Below are positions 8,647 through 17,506 of a stretch of 64,000 bases of DNA, piece by piece. Under the pieces are notes generated by a model. It had not been told where the DNA came from, searched no databases, and was given only the letters and a program-made list of their open reading frames with translations. A program made the position numbers and the translations under genes. Where the stretch lies: contig CANRDO010000005.1 of assembly GCA_947629385.1 (NCBI GenBank), forward strand, positions 31,402-95,401, written 5' to 3'. Origin of the DNA: an uncultured Lachnospiraceae bacterium. Lineage in GTDB: Bacteria > Bacillota > Clostridia > Lachnospirales > Lachnospiraceae. Position 1 is the first letter of the stretch; every line of letters begins with the position of its first letter.

Positions 8647-10395
8647 CTACTCAGAAAGATTCACGGAGTCCGTCCGGTAAATAAATCTCACCTGTCCGCT
8701 CATCGACTCATCGATTCCTGCGAAGGACTGATAGTTCTCCGAGACTTCTTTCATCGCGAGCAGTCTTGCCGTGAGTCCGTCGAGATCCTCGCTCGCCGTC
8801 GCGATCAGTTCTTTGATGCCCTGACTCTCATCCGATGCCTCTGCATCCGTCTGTGCGGCCGCAGCATCCTCCGTCGGATTCTCGTTCTGAGACTTCTCAC
8901 CGCCGGTCAGTGCCAGGATCCCGTCGTACAGCTGCGTTGCCCCGGCGCTCAGCTGATCCGCTCCATCCTTCAGACTGTCTGCTCCGGTCTTCAGATCACC
9001 GGCTCCCTCGGCCGACTTCGCGACTCCCTCCGTATAGGACTGCAGTCCGAGATAGAACGTGTTGTAGCTGTCCAGAGACGCCTTCAGCTCCGTCAGCGCT
9101 TCTATGCCTGCCTGCGCCTCCGCCAGCTTCGCCTGCATTCCTGCTGCATCTGTCATGCCCGCTGCGCCTGTTTGCGCTTCATTTTCTCCGGCTGTCTCTG
9201 CCTGTGCGGCATCTACCTGCTCTGTGCCTGTTCCCATCACGGCTCCGAGCGCCTGGCCGAGCTTCACATCCGCATTCAGCGTCACGATCACTCCGTCCAG
9301 CGTCTCCGCGTAATTCTCGATCGTCAGCTCCGGCACATCCAGTCCCGACGCGGCAATCTGCTCGTTCGCGGTCGACAGCAGGGTCTCAAACACCTGCTTC
9401 GCGCCCTCGTTCAGCGAATCGTTGCTGCCGGCAAGCTCACTCAGACCGTCGCTCAGCTGTGCCACGCCCTCCTGCAGCGAGGCAGCTCCGGTATCCAGAT
9501 CGCCTGCGCCCGTCGCCAGGGAGCCTGCTCCGCTCTCCAGCTGATCCATCGCGCCCAGAAGCTCTCCGACGGATTCCTCCAGGGTTTCCTTAATCTCAGC
9601 CTCATCGATATCCGCCTCGTTCACCAAAGCGTTAACAAGCTCGTTCGACGCGACCGTAACGGTCATACCCGGCTCGAAATTCTCCGCGTCGCCCGTGATC
9701 TCCACGTAATCCGGAATCTCGAATTTCTCCTCCGAAATCCCCAGATCCTCCTGCAGTCCCGGGAAGGCGACTCCGACCGCGATCGTGTGCGCGCCGTCGC
9801 CGACCAGCTTTCCGTTCGTCACTTCTACATTCGTCAATGTGTTATCATCAAACAGCGCTCCAGTCAGCATGGCAAACGGCACATAAATCTTTTCCTTCTC
9901 TCCGTCGATCTCCACTTCCTCATACTGTTTGTTCGTGTAGTCAAAACGGATCGTCAGCTTGCCGCTCTTCCCTGCAAGCTCCTCCGGAGAGATGCTCTCG
10001 CCATCCAGCTTGTAAGAGATCGCGACCTCCACCGGGAGCTCCTTGTCCGTGGTTCCCTGGTAGTAGATATCGCTGCCCTGAGCATCCCACACGAGCACAT
10101 TGTCCTCGCCCGCCGTGAAGCTCTCCTCCCCTTTGACGTTCTCTATATCGATCAATTCCGATCTGTCATTGATCGTCTCGCTGCCCGGAATATTTTTCAG
10201 CCAGTCGCTGACGATGATCTTCTGCACGGAGCCGTCCGCCCCGGCCAGCACGTAAACCATCTCATCCTTGATAATCCCTGTCTCTGCACTGCCTTGCGCG
10301 TCTTGCTCTGCCGCGTAAACCCCTGTCGCAACGCCAGTTCCCGCCAATGCCGCGCTGAGTGAAAGCGCCACGGCAATCTTTCCATATTTTTTCAT
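8647..10395 (-). CDS. Secreted LxxG-heptad repeat protein (YhgE/Pip-related), MMPL partner
   Basis: This 582-residue protein starts with a Sec signal peptide (about 1-29, ending VYAAEQ). An N-terminal beta-rich region (about 30-250) is followed by stretches of the x-x-x-L-x-x-G heptad (LATGAGDLDTGAASLQEG and later LKTGADSLKDGADQLSAG, near 290-320 and 465-495), as in YhgE/Pip proteins. Between them is an Ala/Glu-rich helical segment. No C-terminal membrane anchor or sorting motif is seen, so it is probably secreted or held by its partner. It is the third gene of the DUF308-MMPL operon, 83 bp behind the exporter. A periplasm-like adaptor or a cargo role is inferred from order only. Confidence 0.75.
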   Translation of the reverse strand: MKKYGKIAVALSLSAALAGTGVATGVYAAEQDAQGSAETGIIKDEMVYVLAGADGSVQKIIVSDWLKNIPGSETINDRSELIDIENVKGEESFTAGEDNVLVWDAQGSDIYYQGTTDKELPVEVAISYKLDGESISPEELAGKSGKLTIRFDYTNKQYEEVEIDGEKEKIYVPFAMLTGALFDDNTLTNVEVTNGKLVGDGAHTIAVGVAFPGLQEDLGISEEKFEIPDYVEITGDAENFEPGMTVTVASNELVNALVNEADIDEAEIKETLEESVGELLGAMDQLESGAGSLATGAGDLDTGAASLQEGVAQLSDGLSELAGSNDSLNEGAKQVFETLLSTANEQIAASGLDVPELTIENYAETLDGVIVTLNADVKLGQALGAVMGTGTEQVDAAQAETAGENEAQTGAAGMTDAAGMQAKLAEAQAGIEALTELKASLDSYNTFYLGLQSYTEGVAKSAEGAGDLKTGADSLKDGADQLSAGATQLYDGILALTGGEKSQNENPTEDAAAAQTDAEASDESQGIKELIATASEDLDGLTARLLAMKEVSENYQSFAGIDESMSGQVRFIYRTDSVNLSE

Positions 10396-10478
10396 TTTCA
10401 GAAATCCTCCTGTCTACGATTTTCTAATCATCTATATTGAACCATGTCGATGGAATCAAGTCATCCCATCCACAGCAA

Positions 10479-12554
10479 CTACGCGGAATGATTCCGGCGC
10501 ATCCCCATCGTCGTGGCGCAGATCAGTTTGTCACACAAGGTGAGCAGCGCCGGCAGGATCAGGATGACCGCCAGCATACTGATGATCGCGCCCCGCGCCA
10601 TCAGCATACACATGGAGCCGATGATGTCGATGTCCGAGTAAACCGCTACGCCGAACGTCGCGGCGAACAGGCCCATGCCGGATACGATGACGGACGGGAT
10701 CGACGCGGCGAGCGCGATCCGCACCGCGTCCTTTTTCTTGTTCCCGCGCATCCGCTCCTGCTTGTAGCGCGTCGTCATCAGGATCGCGTAGTCCACCGTC
10801 GCGCCGAGCTGGATCGTGCTGATGCAGATCGGCGCGATGAACGGCAGGCTCTGCCCGAGATAATGCGGCAGCCCGAGGTTGATGAAGATCGCCAGCTCAA
10901 TCACCGCGATCAGGATAAACGGTAGGGACAGGCTGCGCTCCACCAACATGATGATCACGAAGATCGCGAGGATGGAAACCGCGTTTACCACCTGGAAATC
11001 ATGGGCGGTCGTATCGATCATATCCTTCATGCACGGCGCCTCGCCGATCAGCATGCCGCCCTCGTCGTAGCGCTTCAGGATCTCATTGAGTTTCTCGATC
11101 TGGACGCCCACCGCGTCGCTCGCCGGCTTATATTCTGAGTTGATCAGCAGCAGTTCCCACTTGCCGCTCTTGAGCATCTGCGTGAGCGAATCCGGCAAGA
11201 TCTCCTCCGGCACGCGGGGCCCGAGCACGGACTCAAGGCCGAGCACATACTTGACGCCGTCCACCTGCTCCATCTCCGCCGTCATCTCGCGGACGGACTT
11301 CGCGGACAGGCTCGCGTCGACCAGCAGCATGTGCGTGGAGGCGATGTCAAAATCCTCCGAGAGCTTGCGGTTCGCGGTTACGTACGGGATGCCCTCCGGC
11401 AGACACTTACCCATGTCGTAATACACCTCGTCGTTCGTCTTGCTGTAGCCGTAGAACGCCGGCGGGATCAGCAGGACAAAGACGATCAGAAATACCGGGA
11501 AGATCCGCACGACGCCCTTCGAAAAACCGCTCATATCCGGAAGCAGGGATCTATGCCTGGTCTTCTGCAGCGGTTTGTCGAAAACGAGGATCAGCGCAGG
11601 CAGGACAGTTACGCTGCCGATCACGCCCAGCAGGACGCCCTTCGCCATGACGATACCGAGGTCGCGGCCCATCGTGAAGGTCATGAAGCACAGCGCGATG
11701 AATCCGGCGATCGTCGTGATCGAGCTCCCTACAACAGAAGTCAGGGTCTCCTTGATCGCGACCGCCATCGCATCGTTCTTATCCTTCGTCTTCGTGCGCT
11801 GCTCGTTGTAGCTATGCCACAGGAAGATCGAGTAATCCATTGTGACCGCGAGCTGCAGGACTGCCGAGAGCGCTTTCGTGATGTAGGAGATCTCTCCAAG
11901 GAAATAGTTGCTCCCGAGGTTGAGCACGATCATCATGCCGATGCTCGCGAGAAACACGAACGGGATCAGCCAGCTGTCCAGGAAGATCAGCATGGCGACG
12001 CAGGCCATCAGCACCGCGATCCCGACGTAGATCGGTTCCTCCTTTTCGCACAGATCCTTGAGGTCGGTCACCAGCGCCGACAGTCCGGAGACAAAGCACT
12101 GTTCTCCCGTGATTTTCCGGATCTCCCGGATCGCGTCCATCGTGACATCGGAAGACGTCGATGTGTCGAAGAACACCGCCATCATCGTGGCGTTGTCCGT
12201 GTTGAACTCCCCATAGATCTTCTCGGGAAGAATCTCCATCGGAACCGAAAGGTCCGCGATGGAATCATACCAGAGCACCGATTCCACATGGTCGACCTGC
12301 TCGATCTTTTCCTTCAGAGCCGACACATTCTTCGCCGGCATATCCTCGACAATGACAAAGGAGAACGCTCCCTTGCCAAATTCTTGCATCAGCTCCTCCT
12401 GCCCGATCACGGTCTCCATATCCTCCGGCAGGTAGTTGAGCATGTCATAGTTGATCCGCGTACCCGCGATCCCGAACACCGACGGGATCAGCAAAAGCAG
12501 CGCGATGATCAGAACAGGAACACGGTACTTCACGACCGCTTTTGAAAAACTCAT
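10479..12554 (-). CDS. MMPL/RND-superfamily exporter
   Basis: This 691-residue protein has the HAE3/MMPL architecture: helix 1 at about 12-31, a large outside loop, five clustered helices, then the same pattern repeated after about residue 345. Signature stretches include GSSITTIAGFIALCFM in the first half and STIQLGATVDYAILMTTRYK in the second; Asp in the VTMDYSIFLWHSYNE and GATVDYAIL helices fits the proton-relay position. Such proteins export lipids, peptides or other hydrophobic compounds. The start at 12554 overlaps the preceding stop as TAATG, so translation is coupled to the DUF308 gene; a GTG nine bases earlier is possible. Cargo unknown. Confidence 0.88.
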   Translation of the reverse strand: MSFSKAVVKYRVPVLIIALLLLIPSVFGIAGTRINYDMLNYLPEDMETVIGQEELMQEFGKGAFSFVIVEDMPAKNVSALKEKIEQVDHVESVLWYDSIADLSVPMEILPEKIYGEFNTDNATMMAVFFDTSTSSDVTMDAIREIRKITGEQCFVSGLSALVTDLKDLCEKEEPIYVGIAVLMACVAMLIFLDSWLIPFVFLASIGMMIVLNLGSNYFLGEISYITKALSAVLQLAVTMDYSIFLWHSYNEQRTKTKDKNDAMAVAIKETLTSVVGSSITTIAGFIALCFMTFTMGRDLGIVMAKGVLLGVIGSVTVLPALILVFDKPLQKTRHRSLLPDMSGFSKGVVRIFPVFLIVFVLLIPPAFYGYSKTNDEVYYDMGKCLPEGIPYVTANRKLSEDFDIASTHMLLVDASLSAKSVREMTAEMEQVDGVKYVLGLESVLGPRVPEEILPDSLTQMLKSGKWELLLINSEYKPASDAVGVQIEKLNEILKRYDEGGMLIGEAPCMKDMIDTTAHDFQVVNAVSILAIFVIIMLVERSLSLPFILIAVIELAIFINLGLPHYLGQSLPFIAPICISTIQLGATVDYAILMTTRYKQERMRGNKKKDAVRIALAASIPSVIVSGMGLFAATFGVAVYSDIDIIGSMCMLMARGAIISMLAVILILPALLTLCDKLICATTMGMRRNHSA

Positions 12555-13162
12555 TACCTCCACACTCCTTTTTCCTCATAAAATTCGGCCTCAATCGTGT
12601 CCGGCTTCTGGTTTCGGATGATCCGGACGGTGCTGATCACTGTGTACAGATTCAGGATCCCCTCGGACAGAAGCGAAATGCCGAGCAGCACCGTCAGGAT
12701 CTCTGCGCCCCGCGCGGAGTCGAATATGAGCGCCGCCCCGACTATTCCCGTGAGAATCGCCATCGCCAGTACGAACCACCAGCCCCCGATCCCAAACTGT
12801 CTGGAATCCATCGCGATCTGAATCTTGAACAAGCCGTCCAGCAAGATCACAACGCCGATCACGATGCAGATGAAGTTCATAAAGTTGTCCGGGCGGAACA
12901 GCACCACCAGTCCCAGAATGATCAGCAGGATGCCGAATTCCAGGTCGTACTGGAACGCCAGCCGGTACAGATCCTTCGAAAAATAGCCGATCAGCTTGAT
13001 CACTCCGAAAGCCGCCATCGCCGCGCCGACGAAAATTCCGATCCCGGCCACGGACACCTCCGGCATCGCGATAAACAGCCCGCCCGCGATGCAGAGCAGA
13101 ACGGACATCACGATGTACCCGATCTTCGCGATCCTCATGGGCGCCACAGAACGCATCTTCAT
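12554..13162 (-). CDS. DUF308/HdeD-like membrane protein
   Basis: This 202-residue protein has about six membrane helices in paired repeats (for example YIVMSVLLCIAGGLFIAMP and FGILLIILGLVVLFRPDNF), the pattern of DUF308/HdeD proteins. In E. coli HdeD is linked to acid resistance, but in Firmicutes the function is open. It is the first gene of the operon that continues with the MMPL exporter and the LxxG protein. AAAGGAGG lies 9 bases ahead of the ATG. The gene is read from its own promoter just downstream of the tetR terminator. Confidence 0.82.
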   Translation of the reverse strand: MKMRSVAPMRIAKIGYIVMSVLLCIAGGLFIAMPEVSVAGIGIFVGAAMAAFGVIKLIGYFSKDLYRLAFQYDLEFGILLIILGLVVLFRPDNFMNFICIVIGVVILLDGLFKIQIAMDSRQFGIGGWWFVLAMAILTGIVGAALIFDSARGAEILTVLLGISLLSEGILNLYTVISTVRIIRNQKPDTIEAEFYEEKGVWR

Positions 13163-13199
13163 AAAGCAAGACCTCCTTTTTCTTTTCTAATCTGTTGCC

Positions 13200-13228
13200 A
13201 TTATATCCGCGTCCCGCCGCATTTTGCA
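13200..13228 (-). promoter_or_regulatory. Promoter of the DUF308-MMPL-LxxG operon
   Basis: Minus-strand TATAAT (13200-13205) with a weak TGCAAA (13223-13228) 17 bp away. It lies between the tetR terminator and the DUF308 gene, where a TetR site would be expected, though no clear palindrome was seen. Confidence 0.5.
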
Positions 13229-13235
13229 CAGACAG

Positions 13236-13270
13236 AAAAAGCCCCGTGCCTGATTTTTGGGCACGGAGCC
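13236..13270 (-). terminator. Rho-independent terminator after tetR
   Basis: Minus strand: GCTCCGTGCC and GGCACGGGGC pair around a short A-rich loop and are followed by TTTTT. It separates tetR from the operon it precedes. Confidence 0.85.
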
Positions 13271-13285
13271 ATGTAATGTCTAAAT

Positions 13286-13843
13286 TTAAACTTCCTCGCA
13301 GCGGGAGAACATCTCCTCCACCATTCCCTTTTTGATCTCACACATGCGGTCCAGCATGGCGCGGATATCCTCGTGCATGCCTTTCCGCAGCCACCCCGAC
13401 ACGATACCGAAACACAGGCTCGCGAGATACTCCTTGATCACCGCAAGATCGCTCTTTCGGATCTTCCGGCCGCCCACGATCGCCGTCACGTAGGCGTCGG
13501 CCGCATAGTCGCAGACTTTCCAGAGATACTGCTCGTAAATCTCCCGGTTGACCGAATTATAAATATGTAAGACGGCCTGTCTTTTCTGAAGCGCGCGCCC
13601 GATCACGGCGTCCAGACAGTCCTCGATCTTCTCCACCGTCGGATATTCGCGGATGACCCCCTCAAAATCCTCCATGATGATCTTCTCCAGCAGCTCCGGA
13701 ATGTCCTCGAAATGATAGTAAAACGTGTTCCGGTTCACGCCGCAGTCGGACACGATATCCTTCACAGTAATCTGCGCGAGCGGCCGCTCCATCAGAAGCT
13801 TCAGGAACGACTCCCGAATCGCCTTTTCGGTAAAAGAAGCCAT
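13286..13843 (-). CDS. TetR/AcrR-family regulator
   Basis: This 185-residue protein has a TetR helix-turn-helix at about 20-50 (ITVKDIVSDCGVNRNTFYYH) and a C-terminal helical domain like TetR_C of the DhaS type. It is encoded directly upstream of the DUF308-MMPL-LxxG operon on the same strand, with a terminator between, and is the obvious candidate regulator of that operon and of itself. The inducer is unknown. Start at ATG 13843 opens the HTH at the normal distance. Confidence 0.9.
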   Translation of the reverse strand: MASFTEKAIRESFLKLLMERPLAQITVKDIVSDCGVNRNTFYYHFEDIPELLEKIIMEDFEGVIREYPTVEKIEDCLDAVIGRALQKRQAVLHIYNSVNREIYEQYLWKVCDYAADAYVTAIVGGRKIRKSDLAVIKEYLASLCFGIVSGWLRKGMHEDIRAMLDRMCEIKKGMVEEMFSRCEEV

Positions 13844-13883
13844 TTATTTCATCTCACTCTTTTCAAAATTTTCGTCGGAATCA

Positions 13884-13912
13884 ATCATAGCCGAAAACGG
13901 GGCTTCTGTCAA
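13884..13912 (-). promoter_or_regulatory. Promoter of tetR
   Basis: Minus-strand TTGACA (13907-13912) and TATGAT (13884-13889), 17-bp spacer, about 40 bp upstream of the tetR start. Confidence 0.65.
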
Positions 13913-13976
13913 ACACATTGGAGAGCTTAATCCGAAAGCCTTTCTGTGACTTCTGTCCTGCAGGCATCAGAAAAAT

Positions 13977-15830
13977 TTAGAGTGTACATGCCCGCACCGC
14001 CGCGCGGACGTCAAGAATATGTGCCGGAGCGACAGACAGCTCGTCCACGCCCATGCGCAGAAATTCCTCCGTAAACGATGTATCCGCGGCCAACTCTCCA
14101 CAGATCCCTGCCCATATGCCGCTCTTATGCGCATTCTCCACGACCGCTCGGACGGCGCCAAGCACCGCCGGATGACACGGATCGTAAAAGGCGTCCAGCC
14201 CCGGATCCTGACGGTCGGCCGCGAGCATATACTGCGTCAGATCGTTGGTTCCGATTGAGAAGAAATCAACCTCCCCCGCCAGCTCCTTTGACAGCCACAC
14301 CGCGGCGGGCGTCTCGATCATAATCCCCTGTTCCACCTCGCCATGTGGAATATTCTGCGCGTCCAGCTCCTTCCTGACCTCTTCCGTGATCTGTTTCGCG
14401 CGCCTTACCTCGTCCACGGAGATGATCATCGGGTACATGACAGCCACATTCCCGTAACAGCTTGCCCGCAGGATCGCGCGCAGCTGTATCTTGAAGATGT
14501 CCGGCCGCTCCAGGCTGACGCGGATGCCTCTGAGACCCAGCGCCGGGTTTGCCTCGTGCGGCAGATGAAAATAATCCGCGCGCTTGTCCGCGCCGATGTC
14601 GAGCGTGCGAATGATGACCTTTCTCCCATCCATCTTCTCCGCGACGACACGGTATGCCTCGAACTGCTCCTCCTCACCCGGGAAATCATCCGCCCCGAGA
14701 TACAGGAATTCCGTGCGGAACAGACCGATCCCATCGGCGCCGTCACGCAGCGCGGCGTCCGCGTCGTCCACACCGCCGATGTTCGCACAAAGGCGGATCC
14801 TCCTGCCGTCCCTCGTGACGGTTTCCTTGTCCCTGAGTTCAGATAAAAGACGCTCCCGCTGCGTTTCCTCTTTCTGCTTTGCCCGATATTTCTCCAGCGT
14901 CGCCTCGTCCGGATCGACGATCAGCACACCGGCAGATCCGTCCACGATCGCCATGTGTCCGCCAAGGCCTGTCCCGCTGTCGAGCCACGTTTGCTCATCA
15001 AATTTCCGACGCTCATCGGACTGCATCCGTCCGCCGAAATTGTCGCCGAATTCCACACCGGTAAGCGCCGGAAGCTTCATCGTCCGGGCAAGGATCGCCG
15101 TGTGGGAATTCACGGAGTCGCTGCGCGTCACCAGAGCAAGGATCCGGGATCTGTCAAACCGGGCCAGCTCGGACGGAGCCAGCTCATCCGCCGCCAGGAT
15201 CACCGGCTCGCTATTGGCACACACAGGCGGCTCCCCGGCACTCTCTTCCGCCGTTACCGTCGCTGATTTTTTTTCGTCATCGTACGCCGCCTGTTCTTCG
15301 GCGCTTCCCCCTGTTGCTTCGGGCCTCCCACTGCCGTACGCCGCCTGCTTCCTGACACATTTCTCCGCCACAGTCCTCTTCTCGCCGTGCGCCGCCTGCA
15401 CCGTCTCCCGCAGCTTAGCGATCACCTGGCTGCCGATGTCCCGCACATCCGCCGCCCGCGCCTGCATATACTCGTTGTCCATCACCTCAAACATCGCGGA
15501 AAAATGATCGCACGTCGCTTTTACCGCGTACTCCGCGCTGACCTTCTCCTTCTCTATGAGCTCCGTGACGGCATCCACGAAGTTCAGATCGTCCAGCAGC
15601 ATCTGATGCACCTCGAAGATCGCCGCGCCGGCCTCTCCCATCTCTGCAAGCGCCTTTTCATAAATCTTCGCGATCTCCCGCTTCGCATCCTCCTTAGCCT
15701 GTTCAAAACGCGCGATCTCGGCTTCCGTATCGTCGACCTGCGCCCGGATCACGTCGGCATCCTTTTTCCGATAAAATTCAATTCGTCCGAGCGCAACGCC
15801 CTCAGACACGGTTTTTCCAGAAAATATCAT
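13977..15830 (-). CDS. ptsI: PTS enzyme I (phosphoenolpyruvate-protein phosphotransferase), with insertions
   Basis: This cytosolic enzyme passes phosphate from PEP to HPr. The N-terminal HPr-binding/phosphohistidine half ends with NSHTAILART, where H243 fits the phosphorylated His, and the PEP-binding barrel contains GIGLFRTEFL (368-377) and ICGELAAD near the C-terminus. At 617 residues it exceeds the usual 570-575. The excess is a low-complexity Ala/Glu/Ser insertion at about 146-205 before the phosphohistidine strand and a second short one at about 263-292. The ATG at 15830 follows GGGAG at 6 bases; a longer frame to 15881 is unlikely. No HPr gene is nearby. Confidence 0.9.
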   Translation of the reverse strand: MIFSGKTVSEGVALGRIEFYRKKDADVIRAQVDDTEAEIARFEQAKEDAKREIAKIYEKALAEMGEAGAAIFEVHQMLLDDLNFVDAVTELIEKEKVSAEYAVKATCDHFSAMFEVMDNEYMQARAADVRDIGSQVIAKLRETVQAAHGEKRTVAEKCVRKQAAYGSGRPEATGGSAEEQAAYDDEKKSATVTAEESAGEPPVCANSEPVILAADELAPSELARFDRSRILALVTRSDSVNSHTAILARTMKLPALTGVEFGDNFGGRMQSDERRKFDEQTWLDSGTGLGGHMAIVDGSAGVLIVDPDEATLEKYRAKQKEETQRERLLSELRDKETVTRDGRRIRLCANIGGVDDADAALRDGADGIGLFRTEFLYLGADDFPGEEEQFEAYRVVAEKMDGRKVIIRTLDIGADKRADYFHLPHEANPALGLRGIRVSLERPDIFKIQLRAILRASCYGNVAVMYPMIISVDEVRRAKQITEEVRKELDAQNIPHGEVEQGIMIETPAAVWLSKELAGEVDFFSIGTNDLTQYMLAADRQDPGLDAFYDPCHPAVLGAVRAVVENAHKSGIWAGICGELAADTSFTEEFLRMGVDELSVAPAHILDVRAAVRACTL

Positions 15831-15932
15831 CTTTTTCTCCCACTCATCCGTCACAGGAAGCCTTTGAGCATGTTGGATCAAACTTCGAATTTAGCCAATC
15901 TCTTTACAAATTTTCTGTTGATCTTTCTCAAT

Positions 15933-16529
15933 TCAAACAACCCCGCTCGAAACAAAGATCTCGATCCCGATCACGATCAGGATCACGCCGCCCAGGATCC
16001 CGGCCTTCCCGGCGAGCTTCGTGCCGGCCTTCTTCCCGATCGCAAGTCCCGCAAAGCAGATAAAGAAGGTGACGACGCCGATCAGAACGCTCGCGAGCAG
16101 CGCCTCCGGCAGCCGGTAATCGGCGATCGTGAACCCGACGGACAGCGCGTCGATCGAGGTGGCCAGTCCCTGCACGAGCAGCGCGGAAAACCCTGCCGCC
16201 GCCTCGTCCCCGGACTCCTTGCGGCGAATGCCCGAATACAGCATCTCTCCGCCTATGTACCCCAGAAGGCCCAGCGCGATCCAGGGAATGAATTTCTCGA
16301 ACACCCGGAAATACCTGGCGATCGATGATACGCAGAACCAGCCGGTCAGCGGCATCGCAAACTGAAATACGGAAAAGACTCCCGCCACGCCGGCCATCCT
16401 GGAGCGCTTCATCTGCGGTTCGTTCAGCCCGTTGGCGAGCGAAACGGAAAACGCGTCCATAGCAAGACCCACGCCCAGCAATATACTGTTAAAGAAAAAA
16501 GCAAATGTCGGTCTCAAGATTTCATCCAC
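15933..16529 (-). CDS. mntP: Putative manganese efflux pump MntP
   Basis: This 198-residue protein has six membrane helices built from two DUF204 halves. The paired motifs AMDAFSVSLANG (about 24-35) and SIDALSVGF (about 125-133) carry the acidic residues used for Mn2+ export in MntP. The start is a GTG at 16529, ten bases behind GAGG, inside the end of the preceding gene (16-bp overlap), so the two are coupled. In E. coli mntP is under a Mn riboswitch and MntR; neither is visible here because expression comes from upstream. Confidence 0.88.
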   Translation of the reverse strand: MDEILRPTFAFFFNSILLGVGLAMDAFSVSLANGLNEPQMKRSRMAGVAGVFSVFQFAMPLTGWFCVSSIARYFRVFEKFIPWIALGLLGYIGGEMLYSGIRRKESGDEAAAGFSALLVQGLATSIDALSVGFTIADYRLPEALLASVLIGVVTFFICFAGLAIGKKAGTKLAGKAGILGGVILIVIGIEIFVSSGVV

Positions 16530-17425
16530 AGCACGCTGTCCTCTATCTCCGTCGTTTTCCGAAAACCGGTGAACGCCATCATCATGCGGAGCTCATCGTT
16601 CATTTTTGTGACATAATCCACAACGCCCTTGCAGCCGTCCTGCTGCAGAGCCGGCATCATCGCGCGCCCTACGCAGACGGCGTCCGCCCCGAGCGCGAGC
16701 GCTTTGAACGCGTCCGAACCGGTGTCCATGCAGCAGTCCACAAAGATCTTCATCGAACCGCCCACGGCCTCCGCGATGTCCGGCAGAACCATAAGCGGCG
16801 GAATCGCGTACGGCATGCGGCCGTGATGATGGCTGACGACGATTCCCGCCACGCCGCAGTCAGCGCATTTCTCAGCGTCGCTCACGCTCAGCACGCCCTT
16901 CACGATAAACGGGAGCTTTGTCGAGCGCACAAGCTCCGCAATGTCCTGTGAGGACTGGCCGGTCATCTTTTCGCCCACAACCACGTCATATCTGCCGTCG
17001 TTCGAAAAGCTGTGATCGATATCTATGCCGACTGCCAGTGCGCCGTGTGCCTCCGCGAAAGCGATCTGGTCGAAAATCTTAGCCCGGTCGGCGTAAGGCT
17101 TGACGATCTTGACCGTCCTCGCGCCGGTCTGCGCGACACGCTCGAATTCATCGTTCTCGCCCATCCCGATCCAGTTGACCTGATTCAGCTCCTTCATAGC
17201 CTTTGAATACTCGATCATGCCGTCCTGCTGCCCCGGCGCGCAGTTCTTCATATGTGAAAACGCCGGAGTCATGATCGGAGAGGAAAATGTCTCGCCGAAA
17301 AGCTCCATCTCAAGGGATGGAACGCCGGAGTCGATCAGGCGCTCCTCCACAAAAATGGAATCAAGATATTCCCTCGTACTTTGGATCACATATTCGGTTG
17401 TATTTTTACGATCTTGCTGTTCCAT
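16514..17425 (-). CDS. FMN-dependent alpha-hydroxy-acid dehydrogenase-like protein
   Basis: The protein (about 303 residues from the chosen start) has the FMN-binding TIM barrel of the lactate oxidase/glycolate oxidase family. LPFIVKGVLSVSDAEKCADCGVAGIVVSHHHGR contains the Lys that holds FMN and the H-x-x-R region near the active site, though the second His replaces the usual Gly/Asn around it; IFVDCCMDTGSDAFKALALGADAVCVGR is the phosphate-binding end. Members oxidise L-lactate or related acids; the substrate is not predictable. ATG 17425 follows GGAGG; the frame extends to 17458. It overlaps mntP by 16 bp. Confidence 0.8.
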   Translation of the reverse strand: MEQQDRKNTTEYVIQSTREYLDSIFVEERLIDSGVPSLEMELFGETFSSPIMTPAFSHMKNCAPGQQDGMIEYSKAMKELNQVNWIGMGENDEFERVAQTGARTVKIVKPYADRAKIFDQIAFAEAHGALAVGIDIDHSFSNDGRYDVVVGEKMTGQSSQDIAELVRSTKLPFIVKGVLSVSDAEKCADCGVAGIVVSHHHGRMPYAIPPLMVLPDIAEAVGGSMKIFVDCCMDTGSDAFKALALGADAVCVGRAMMPALQQDGCKGVVDYVTKMNDELRMMMAFTGFRKTTEIEDSVLWMKS

Positions 17426-17506
17426 CATAGCCTCCATATCCGCCGTTTTTTCTCGCATTGCGCTGTTCCGGCTTCTCAGTTTCCTTTGTTACCCGGTTTC
17501 GGCGTC

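Noticed and set aside
8491..10362. A 623-codon plus-strand frame opposite the LxxG gene
   Set aside because: Composition is Arg/Leu-rich without motifs, no ribosome site, and the minus-strand protein has a signal peptide and heptad repeats.
13200..13285. TetR operator palindrome before the DUF308 operon
   Set aside because: The only strong inverted repeat here is the tetR terminator; no convincing separate palindrome was found.
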